NCBI GenBank assembly: GCA_015067785.1
Contig: SVLR01000006.1
Coordinates: 1-64,000 of the forward strand
Direction: 5' to 3'
Source of the DNA: Oscillospiraceae bacterium
GTDB taxonomy: Bacteria; Bacillota; Clostridia; Oscillospirales; Oscillospiraceae
DNA: 64,000 nt
Shown: positions 8,038-14,269 of the stretch, piece by piece
Position numbering within the stretch: position 1 is the stretch's first letter
Layout: every line of letters starts with the position of its first letter
Position numbers and translations under genes: made by a program
The notes under the pieces: generated by a model
Databases searched by the model: none
Told to the model about the DNA's origin: nothing
The model's input: only the letters and a program-made list of their open reading frames with translations

Positions 8038-8559
8038 ATGCCCAAAATCATCGAAAATCTGGAAGCCAAGCTGATCGCAGAGGCAAAAAAACAATTGCAG
8101 GAATCCGGATACGGGATGCTCACCATCCGCTCCGTTGCCAAAGGCTGCGGTGTGGGAGTAGGCACGGTGTATAACTATTTCCCTTCCAAGGATGCACTCC
8201 TTGCAACATTTATGCTGGAAAGCTGGAATGTGTGTATGGAGAAGCTCCAAAGCGTCAGTGAGGAATCCGCAGAGCCAAAGCCGGTACTGGGTTGTATGTA
8301 TGAGCAGCTTCTGCAATTTGCTGAAGAGTACCGCTACATCTTCAGCGACGAGGGAGCGGCTTCTGCCTTTGCAGGCTCTTTCGGTCGTTACCACGCGCTA
8401 CTGCGAAGCCAGCTTGCGGCCCCCATGCGGAAATTCTGCTCCGACGATTTCGCTGCGGAATTTGTAGCAGAGGCTATGCTCGTATGGACAATGGCAGGGA
8501 AGCCTTTCGATGAGATTTACGGCATATTAGCAAAAATACTCATGAGTGCCGTTTCATAA
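8038..8559 (+). CDS. TetR-family transcriptional regulator
   Basis: 173-aa TetR regulator. The N-terminal helix-turn-helix is clear (residues about 27-55: MLTIRSVAKGCGVGVGTVYNYF, then SKDALL). The C-terminal ligand domain (residues 60-173) is family-variable and gives no ligand clue. The ATG at 8038 has a GGAG ribosome site 5 nt upstream; a GTG at 8011 lies inside the operator and is rejected. It probably represses its own strong promoter and, through an identical palindrome, the methyltransferase operon starting at 15442. A hairpin terminator separates it from the next gene. Confidence 0.88.
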   Translation: MPKIIENLEAKLIAEAKKQLQESGYGMLTIRSVAKGCGVGVGTVYNYFPSKDALLATFMLESWNVCMEKLQSVSEESAEPKPVLGCMYEQLLQFAEEYRYIFSDEGAASAFAGSFGRYHALLRSQLAAPMRKFCSDDFAAEFVAEAMLVWTMAGKPFDEIYGILAKILMSAVS

Positions 8560-8568
8560 GTTATTTTT

Positions 8569-8600
8569 GGGACTGCACAGGTGCAGTCCCATTTTTATTT
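8569..8600 (+). terminator. Hairpin terminator between tetR and flavin reductase
   Basis: Stem GGGACTGCAC / GTGCAGTCCC followed by ATTTTTATTT. The next ribosome site begins directly after it and I see no new promoter, so it may be a partial (read-through) terminator inside an operon. Confidence 0.75.
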
Positions 8601-8615
8601 AAGGAGAGATGTACT

Positions 8616-9530
8616 ATGTCCAGCTTTGAAAACCTGCGCGTGGTAGATAATTTCTACCAGACCTCCCTGTTCTTCCCCATGCCCACGGTGGTCATCAGCA
8701 CCCTTTGTGAGGATGGCTCCACTACGCTGGGACCCTATTCCCTGGTGCAGCCTTACTACGTGGCGGGTAAGGACTACTATGCGATGCTGCTGAGCTGTCG
8801 CAACAGCTCCAATACCGCTCAGAACATTCTGCGCAGCGGTAAGTGTGCCATTAACTTCGTGGATGACAACCCCAAGACCTTCAAGGAGTGCGTTAAGCTC
8901 TCCTGGCCCGGTGATAAGCCTGAGGATAAGATGCCCAACTGCAAGTTCCGGCTGGAAAAGGGTCAGGCAGAGGGCGAGCGTCCTATGGTGCTCAGCGATG
9001 CCATTCAGGTTATAGAGTGCACTTGGGTCCGTGAGCTGGATGGCGCAGAAAACGACCAGCCCGGCTGTACCACCGGCTACGAACCTCCTTACCACGACTT
9101 TAACGGTATCACCTCCAAGTTCGGCGCACACTTCATTCTGAAGGTCGATAAGATCCTGATGAAGAAGAAGTATAGCGACGCCATCATCAACGGTGTAAAG
9201 GCCAAGGATTTCCCCAACCTGCCTGTTGACTACGGCTACCGGGACAGTAAGAACTTCTGGTTCCACAAGAAGACCCGTATGCGCGCTGAGCTGCTACCCA
9301 TCCGCAAGCAGTCTCTGGACTCTGTCCGTTATGCTGCTGACCGCGCAGATGACAAGGTGAAATTTACCGATGATGCCCTGGAAACCATCCTCAACGTACC
9401 CCGTGTTTTCCTGCCTCTGGTGCTGAAGGGCTGCGTAGAATGGGCAAGAGAGAACAATTGCGAGCTGATCACCGCGAAAGAGATGAAGATCATCAACGAC
9501 AAGCGGGCAAAAGAGAAAGCAAAGAAATAA
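8616..9530 (+). CDS. Flavin reductase-like domain protein
   Basis: 304 aa, with an N-terminal split-barrel FMN-binding domain of the flavin reductase family (residues about 15-180: MPTVVISTLCEDGSTTLGPYS, then SCRNSSNTAQNILRSGKCAINFV). About 100 residues follow the core and do not match a domain I recognise; the last part is Lys-rich. Relatives bind FMN and move electrons between NAD(P)H and an acceptor, but the acceptor cannot be named here. The ribosome site AAGGAGAG is strong. It is the first of three reductase-like genes spaced 13 nt and 1 nt apart, so they probably act together. Confidence 0.8.
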   Translation: MSSFENLRVVDNFYQTSLFFPMPTVVISTLCEDGSTTLGPYSLVQPYYVAGKDYYAMLLSCRNSSNTAQNILRSGKCAINFVDDNPKTFKECVKLSWPGDKPEDKMPNCKFRLEKGQAEGERPMVLSDAIQVIECTWVRELDGAENDQPGCTTGYEPPYHDFNGITSKFGAHFILKVDKILMKKKYSDAIINGVKAKDFPNLPVDYGYRDSKNFWFHKKTRMRAELLPIRKQSLDSVRYAADRADDKVKFTDDALETILNVPRVFLPLVLKGCVEWARENNCELITAKEMKIINDKRAKEKAKK

Positions 9531-9543
9531 GGAGGATATGAAA

Positions 9544-10407
9544 ATGAAAGTAGTTCTGGCTGGCGCCTTTGGTAATTTGGGTGCCGAAATTCTGAAATGT
9601 CTGTGTGCTGCCGGTCACGAGGTGATCGCGGCTGACCTGAAGGAGCGTCCTGTAGATGGCTGCGAGGGTAAGTATACCTTCAAGGCAATCAATGCCACCA
9701 AGCCTGAGACCTTAAATGGCCTTTGTGACGGTGCAGATGTGGTTATCACCACTATGGGTCTTACCGGCGCTTCTACCACCGTTACTTCCTATGACATTGA
9801 CTACAGAGGCAATATGAATCTGTATGCAGAGTGCAAGAAGGCAGGTGTCAAGAAGTTTAACTACATCTCTGTTATCTCCTGCGACGAGCCCGGTGCAGAA
9901 AAGGTGCCTATGCTCCACGCAAAGTACATGGTAGAGCAAGAGATCAAGAAAGAGCCCATGGACTGGGTCATTTACCGTCCCACCGGTTATTTCTACGACA
10001 TTGCTAAGGTATTTAAACCCTATATCGACAAGGGCGAGATGCAGCTGCTCAAGGGCTTTGGCGGTGTCAAGGCCAATGTTGTAGACTGCCCTGACTTCGC
10101 TCAGTTTATTGTGGATCATATGATGGACACCAATGTTACCTACAATGTAGGTGGCAAGGAGACCTATACATATGAAGAGATGGCGCAGATGTGCTTCGAT
10201 GCAGCCGGTAAGCCTATGAAGATCAAGTGGGCGCCCATTTGGCTGTTCGGCATTCTCGCAAACCTGCCCAAGATCAAAAAGGCCGGCAAGCACGACATCA
10301 TTCTGTTCTCTAAGTGGACGCTGAGCCACGATCTGGTGGGTGACACCTGCATTGGTGATAAGAGTTTTGCTGACTACTTGAAGGTTTACTTCGGAAAGGA
10401 GCAGTAA
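9544..10407 (+). CDS. NAD(P)-binding Rossmann protein (atypical SDR/NmrA-like)
   Basis: About 287 aa. The N-terminal VVLAGAFGNLGAEIL is the glycine-rich dinucleotide-binding loop of atypical short-chain dehydrogenases. DVVITTMGLTG, the FNYISVIS strand and WVIYRPTGYFYD follow, as in NmrA/complex I NDUFA9-like proteins. There is no classic YxxxK pair in the usual place, so a sugar-nucleotide epimerase role is unlikely. I chose the second ATG (9544) because GGAGG lies 8 nt upstream of it and only 2 nt from the first ATG. The downstream DUF1295 gene starts 1 nt after the stop. Confidence 0.8.
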   Translation: MKVVLAGAFGNLGAEILKCLCAAGHEVIAADLKERPVDGCEGKYTFKAINATKPETLNGLCDGADVVITTMGLTGASTTVTSYDIDYRGNMNLYAECKKAGVKKFNYISVISCDEPGAEKVPMLHAKYMVEQEIKKEPMDWVIYRPTGYFYDIAKVFKPYIDKGEMQLLKGFGGVKANVVDCPDFAQFIVDHMMDTNVTYNVGGKETYTYEEMAQMCFDAAGKPMKIKWAPIWLFGILANLPKIKKAGKHDIILFSKWTLSHDLVGDTCIGDKSFADYLKVYFGKEQ

Positions 10408-10408
10408 T

Positions 10409-11209
10409 ATGTGGAATTGGATGCACCTTGGTATCTTCTTCGCGCTGAGCTTGCTGGTATGCTTGTGCGGCTTTAAGAAGTATGTTTACTTTATGTCCAT
10501 CGGCTATGGCTTCTCCGTGGCGATCATCGGCGCTGCAATGGCAGTAATAAGCATTATCGGCATCTATCCCGCCGTAGGCATTGCCCATTACATCCAGTTT
10601 GCGCTGTTCGTGATCTACGGCTTCCGCCTGTCCGGTTTCCTGCTGATCCGTGAGATCAAGAATGCTGCTTACCGTAAGACCTTGGCTGAGGCAACCGGTG
10701 ATGAGAGCAAAATGCCTATTTTTGTGAAGTTCTTTATGTGGATCTTTATGGGCGTTCTGTATGTGGCACAGACCTCCGGTGTGGCTTTCCGTCTGTTTAA
10801 CGGCGCAGAAGCAACTGTTTGCCAGTGGGTTGGTATTGCTATTTCTGCATTTGGTATTCTTCTGGAGGCGGTTGCCGATCAGCAGAAGTCTAAGCAGAAG
10901 GCAGAGCGTCCCGATATGGTCGCTACCAAGCAGCTCTATAAGATCGTTCGCTGCCCTAACTATTTTGGCGAGATTCTGTTCTGGACGGGCGTGACCGTTT
11001 CTGCACTGGATATTTTGCAGGGCGTGGGTCAGTGGATCACGGTCATCATTGCTTATATTCTCATCGTATTCATTATGTTTAACGGTGCCCAGCGACTGGA
11101 GAAGCGGCAGATGGCTCGCTACGGCAACAATCCGGAGTACAAGGCATATGCCGACAAGACGCCTATCATTATTCCGTTGCTGCCCATCTACCACTTAAAT
11201 AAGCAGTAA
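10409..11209 (+). CDS. DUF1295 membrane protein (steroid 5-alpha-reductase-like fold)
   Basis: 266-aa polytopic membrane protein with about six to seven hydrophobic segments. The C-terminal part has the diagnostic RCPNYFGEILFWTGV (about residues 183-198) and a final MARYGNNPEYKAYADKTP, matching DUF1295 and the C-terminal NADPH-binding part of steroid 5-alpha-reductases and related methyltransferases. Family members reduce enone double bonds or methylate lipids; the bacterial ones are largely uncharacterised. The tight link with a flavin reductase and a Rossmann protein supports a reductive role. The substrate is unknown. Confidence 0.78.
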   Translation: MWNWMHLGIFFALSLLVCLCGFKKYVYFMSIGYGFSVAIIGAAMAVISIIGIYPAVGIAHYIQFALFVIYGFRLSGFLLIREIKNAAYRKTLAEATGDESKMPIFVKFFMWIFMGVLYVAQTSGVAFRLFNGAEATVCQWVGIAISAFGILLEAVADQQKSKQKAERPDMVATKQLYKIVRCPNYFGEILFWTGVTVSALDILQGVGQWITVIIAYILIVFIMFNGAQRLEKRQMARYGNNPEYKAYADKTPIIIPLLPIYHLNKQ

Positions 11210-11214
11210 TTATG

Positions 11215-11245
11215 AAAAAGGACCATCGCGAGATGGTCCTTTTTT
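11215..11245 (+). terminator. Strong terminator after the reductase trio
   Basis: Stem AAAAAGGACCATC / GATGGTCCTTTTTT with a GCGA loop. The next gene's ribosome site starts immediately after the T-run, with no promoter seen between. Confidence 0.88.
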
Positions 11246-11263
11246 GGAAAGAGAGGTATATGT

Positions 11264-11914
11264 ATGTTTCCTATTTTATCTGCCGGTTATAACTTTACGG
11301 TTTCTATGGGACTTATGGATTTCGTGCCGGTTCTTTTCTTCGGCATTACCGCGGTGATCCTTTTGCGGGATCTTTACAATAAGATGTTTAAGGGCGCTTA
11401 TGCCCTTTTGGCGGCAGGTGCAGTCAATGTATTTTTGGCTGGTTTTTGTAAGGCCCTGTGGAAGCTTTTGTATGCTGCAAATATCTGTGATTTTGTAGCG
11501 CTGGAAAAGATGTTTATGCCTATGAATTCTCTGGGCCTGCTGTTCGTTGGACTGAGTCTTGTAGGTATGCTCATTTGGAAGCGGAAGGGAGCGATGCTCT
11601 CTGTCGCGCCTGTTGCCTATACCAGCAGCTTGCCCTTCATTATGATGATGGTGGTGGGTCTCGGCGGTATGTGCGCCGCCCTGAGTGTTGTTGCTGCCAA
11701 AATGAAAAAAGCGCCGGTAATGGTGTTGTTCATTCTTTCCTTTGTCTGTGCCATGGCTATGGGCTATATGTCCAGCCAGGATTCTACCCAAGCTTGGGTC
11801 AACTGGGTGGAGCAGAGCATCAACACGGTCAGCCAGCTTTGTCTAATGATTGGTACAATCCTGCTTCATAAGGCAGGCTTAAAGAGCTTTACTTGGGAGG
11901 CAACCAAGGTATGA
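11264..11914 (+). CDS. Multi-spanning membrane protein of unknown family (paralog 1)
   Basis: 216 aa, with about six or seven hydrophobic segments and no catalytic motif I recognise. It is clearly related to the 157-aa protein at 15784. Shared landmarks are LMDFVPVLFFGITAVI versus LVDAIPVLSFGISMVI, AGFCKALWKLL versus AGCCKVAWKLV, KMFMPMNSLG versus KPFVPMQGAG, and NWVEQSINTVSQLCLMIG versus NWTAQIINAVGQTCLLLG. The two copies flank the corrinoid methyltransferase island, suggesting a shared transport, sensing or membrane-anchor role (inference). Its stop overlaps the next start as ATGA. Confidence 0.75.
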   Translation: MFPILSAGYNFTVSMGLMDFVPVLFFGITAVILLRDLYNKMFKGAYALLAAGAVNVFLAGFCKALWKLLYAANICDFVALEKMFMPMNSLGLLFVGLSLVGMLIWKRKGAMLSVAPVAYTSSLPFIMMMVVGLGGMCAALSVVAAKMKKAPVMVLFILSFVCAMAMGYMSSQDSTQAWVNWVEQSINTVSQLCLMIGTILLHKAGLKSFTWEATKV

Positions 11915-12561
11915 CAGAGAAAATGCTGAAGAGAATCAGCGCACAATTTCCACTTAAGGAGCTTTCCTGCGGGGAGTTCGCCCAGCAGAAGGTCAGCGGT
12001 ATGCGCTTTCAGATCCGCCGCTTTACTGCCGAGGGTCTGGGCAGCGTATCGGAAATGAGAGCTGTAGGCTTTTTCGGTCTTATGAAAATGGATACACTCA
12101 TTATTACCCCGACCGAAAAGGATATGCCCCTTTATTCCTATGACCGGGTGCTGGCAATGGGGAATGATACCCTGATTTTTGAGTTGTACGACACCTTGCT
12201 GGGTGAGACAGAGCTTTCGGGTTTAGAGAAGGTGAAGGAGACCTATCAAGAGCTTCCTGACCACGATCTTGGCAAGCATTGGTACGATGATATTAAGCTT
12301 CCCGTCAGCCTTTCCAAGAAGGGCAAAAAGGTCCACACAGCGGCTTTCGATAAATGCACGCTGGAATACTTGGATGCCTACTTAAAGGCGGCAAAGGCGG
12401 CTGCAGTGTGCGATGCTGCCCAAAAGCGGGAGAAGGCCAGCGTCTATGTAGAGGGCTTGCTTAAAAACGGCGGTCCTTCCACCGATGTGTTCAAAAAAAG
12501 CATTGGCGAAGAAAAGACCGGAGAGCTGTTCCGCAAGGTGCTGTTTGCTACGAAAGCATAA
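11911..12561 (+). CDS. Unknown protein translationally coupled to the membrane protein
   Basis: 216 aa, soluble, no signal peptide, not recognised. It has an N-terminal alpha/beta stretch with MRAVGFFGLMKMDTLIITP, then PLYSYDRVLAMGNDTLIFEL near residues 75-95, and a helical Lys-rich C-terminal half. The central DTLIITP...PLYSYD...GNDTLIFELYDT pattern loosely recalls ferredoxin-dependent bilin/chlorophyll-catabolite reductases, which bind open tetrapyrroles, but the similarity is too weak to name it. The ATG at 11911 overlaps the previous stop by 4 bases and has GGGAGG upstream. It is the last gene of the rightward operon. Confidence 0.65.
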   Translation: MTEKMLKRISAQFPLKELSCGEFAQQKVSGMRFQIRRFTAEGLGSVSEMRAVGFFGLMKMDTLIITPTEKDMPLYSYDRVLAMGNDTLIFELYDTLLGETELSGLEKVKETYQELPDHDLGKHWYDDIKLPVSLSKKGKKVHTAAFDKCTLEYLDAYLKAAKAAAVCDAAQKREKASVYVEGLLKNGGPSTDVFKKSIGEEKTGELFRKVLFATKA

Positions 12562-12569
12562 AAAAGATT

Positions 12570-12600
12570 GCCGGAGTGGATTTCCACTCCGGCTCATTTT
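12570..12600. terminator. Terminator between convergent operons
   Basis: Stem GCCGGAGTGGA / TCCACTCCGGC preceded by an A-run and followed by TCATTTT. It can serve both the rightward reductase operon and the leftward methyltransferase operon. Confidence 0.8.
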
Positions 12601-12607
12601 ATGTAGT

Positions 12608-13234
12608 TTAGTTCTCAGCCCAAGCCTTGCAAGTAGCAACGGTCTTTTGGGGGCTGTGCGCCCATTCGTCGGCACCGATGTTTGCGCAAGCTTCTGCGGA
12701 GACAGGTGCGCCGCCAATGATGACCTTGCAGTCGAGACCTGCGTCACGGATGGCCTGTACGGTTGCTTTCATAGAATCCAGCGCCAAGGTCAGAACACCG
12801 GAGAGCGCTACGATCTTGATGCCTTCTGCCTTTGCGGTTTCTACAACCTTTTCAGCGGGGCAGTCAATGCCGAGATCCAGCACATCAAAACCGTTGGCTT
12901 CCAGCATAGAACGGACGATATTCTTACCAATGTCGTGGAGGTCGTCCTTGACGGTGCACAGGATCATCCGGGTCTTTGCACCGGTGGATGCGGCACCGGC
13001 TAAGTAAGGCTTCAAAATTTCCACAGCGTCGGTCATCAGTTCGCCTGCGTAGATCAGGTCGCCTACAAAGTACTCGCCCTCTTCAAAGAGCTTACCAACG
13101 GTGTCCATACCCTTTTGGCAGGCTTCCATTGCTTTGCCGGCAGCTTCCTCGGAGTCAACGGCTTCCAGCAGTTCCTTGACGGTATCCTCGTCCAGCTCAC
13201 CCATAGCGGTGGCTAAATTTTCGAAATCGATCAT
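12608..13234 (-). CDS. Corrinoid (B12-binding) protein of a methyltransferase system
   Basis: 208 aa. The N-terminal helical cap (residues 1-85) matches the methionine-synthase B12-binding cap found in MtbC/MttC/MtaC proteins. The C-terminal Rossmann-like B12 domain has the base-off ligand motif DLHDIGKNIV (DxHxxG, about residues 105-112), then SGVLTLALDSM and IIGGAPVS. The cobalt-bound methyl group would shuttle between two methyltransferases. The start at 13234 has CTCCT (AGGAG on this strand) 8 nt away. It is the last gene of a leftward operon behind the UroD-like and MtrH-like genes and is separated from the latter by a double-hairpin repeat. Confidence 0.93.
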   Translation of the reverse strand: MIDFENLATAMGELDEDTVKELLEAVDSEEAAGKAMEACQKGMDTVGKLFEEGEYFVGDLIYAGELMTDAVEILKPYLAGAASTGAKTRMILCTVKDDLHDIGKNIVRSMLEANGFDVLDLGIDCPAEKVVETAKAEGIKIVALSGVLTLALDSMKATVQAIRDAGLDCKVIIGGAPVSAEACANIGADEWAHSPQKTVATCKAWAEN

Positions 13235-13259
13235 AATCATTTCTCCTTTTGTTTGTTGC

Positions 13260-13309
13260 GTAGGGGTCATTCACGAATGACCCGCGGGCGATTCGTGAAT
13301 CGCCCCTAC
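13260..13309. repeat. Double-hairpin (cloverleaf-like) palindromic repeat
   Basis: An outer inverted repeat GTAGGGG / CCCCTAC encloses two perfect hairpins, GGGTCATTC-AC-GAATGACCC and GGGCGATTC-GT-GAATCGCCC. It lies between the MtrH-like and corrinoid-protein genes within one transcript. Partial relatives are at 5790, 19326 and 19600. It could act as an mRNA processing or stability element. Confidence 0.8.
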
Positions 13310-13312
13310 AAG

Positions 13313-14119
13313 TTATTTTTTGCCGAACAGTCCCTTGCGGTATGCCCGGTTATACTTTCTGCCGCCCTTGTCGGTCATACGCAGGGCTTCACAGGCATAG
13401 ATGGTGCCCATCATCGCATCGCTGCAGGGGTCCATAATGGCGCTGTCCAAGCCCGCGGCAATGGCGTATGCCATACAGTTCATATTTACATATTTCCGGG
13501 CGGGCATATCAAAGCTGATGTTGGAAATTGCGCCGGTGACCTTGACCTCGGGGGCATAGGCATGGATGTTTTCGATGCAGTAGGCAAAGTCGGACATGGC
13601 AGAGGGCATAGTCGCCAGCGCCATGACGCAGGGATCAATGTGGAGCTTATTTAGTTCCACACCGTATTTCACTGCCTTGTCAATGATCCGCTTGGCAATT
13701 TCCACTTTTTTCACGGGATCGGCAGGAATGCCCTCCTGATCGCAGGTAAGACCGACCACTTCCCAGTCTGTTCCGGCAATGAGGGGGAAGATGGTCTCAC
13801 ATTTTGTACCTTCCTCGTTAACGGAGTTGACCATACCCGGTCTTTTCAGGTGATCTTCTTCTATGATCCGGGCAAGAAGATTGGCGTCGGGGCTGTCGAT
13901 GCAGAGGGGCGTGTCGGTACAGCCCTGCATAAGACCGATGAGCCAAACCATGGTCTCGTATTCGATCTCCGTTGCTGTGGAGGGGGCGCAGTCCAAAAAG
14001 GCAGCGCCGGCATTTGCCTGGGCGATGGTACGCTCGACGATCAGACCTTCGTTTTTTTCTGCAATCGCCTGCTTGATGCTTGGAATTGCGCCATTAATTT
14101 TTTCACCGATAATAATCAT
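13313..14119 (-). CDS. Methyltetrahydrofolate:corrinoid methyltransferase (pterin-binding, MtrH/MeTr-like)
   Basis: 268 aa, a TIM-barrel pterin-binding domain like those of AcsE/MeTr and MtrH. It begins MIIIGEKINGAIPSIKQAI, the classic GE(K/R)IN start, and shows NAGAAFLDCAPS, LCIDSPD, NSVNEEGTK and a late GAISNISFDMP. Such enzymes transfer methyl between a corrinoid protein and tetrahydrofolate. Here it would take methyl from the corrinoid protein encoded next to it and make methyl-THF, or run the reverse reaction. The start at 14119 has GAGGT 6 nt upstream. The C-terminal tail (NRAYRKGLFGKK) is short and basic. Confidence 0.9.
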   Translation of the reverse strand: MIIIGEKINGAIPSIKQAIAEKNEGLIVERTIAQANAGAAFLDCAPSTATEIEYETMVWLIGLMQGCTDTPLCIDSPDANLLARIIEEDHLKRPGMVNSVNEEGTKCETIFPLIAGTDWEVVGLTCDQEGIPADPVKKVEIAKRIIDKAVKYGVELNKLHIDPCVMALATMPSAMSDFAYCIENIHAYAPEVKVTGAISNISFDMPARKYVNMNCMAYAIAAGLDSAIMDPCSDAMMGTIYACEALRMTDKGGRKYNRAYRKGLFGKK

Positions 14120-14130
14120 TTTGCTACCTC

Positions 14131-14259
14131 TTAGCCGTCGGTCAAAATGGTCAGCAGCAGACGCATCATTTTCTCCCGCATAGGACCAAAGTACCAAGGC
14201 ACAAGCTTCTTCATCAGCTTCTGATAGCCGTTGGGATAAGACTTAAATTCGTTTTTCAT
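14131..14259 (-). CDS. 42-aa small protein within the corrinoid operon
   Basis: Small ORF encoding 42 residues, beginning MKNEFKSYPNGYQKLMKKLV and containing PWYFGPMREKMM. It has its own ribosome site (GAGGTG, 6 nt before the ATG), starts 10 nt after the UroD-like stop and ends 11 nt before the MtrH-like start, so it fills the operon gap exactly. It is basic and amphipathic, with a hydrophobic end (MMRLLLTILTDG). I do not recognise it. It may be a small subunit or a membrane-associating partner of the methyltransferase. Confidence 0.65.
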   Translation of the reverse strand: MKNEFKSYPNGYQKLMKKLVPWYFGPMREKMMRLLLTILTDG

Positions 14260-14269
14260 CGCTTGCACC

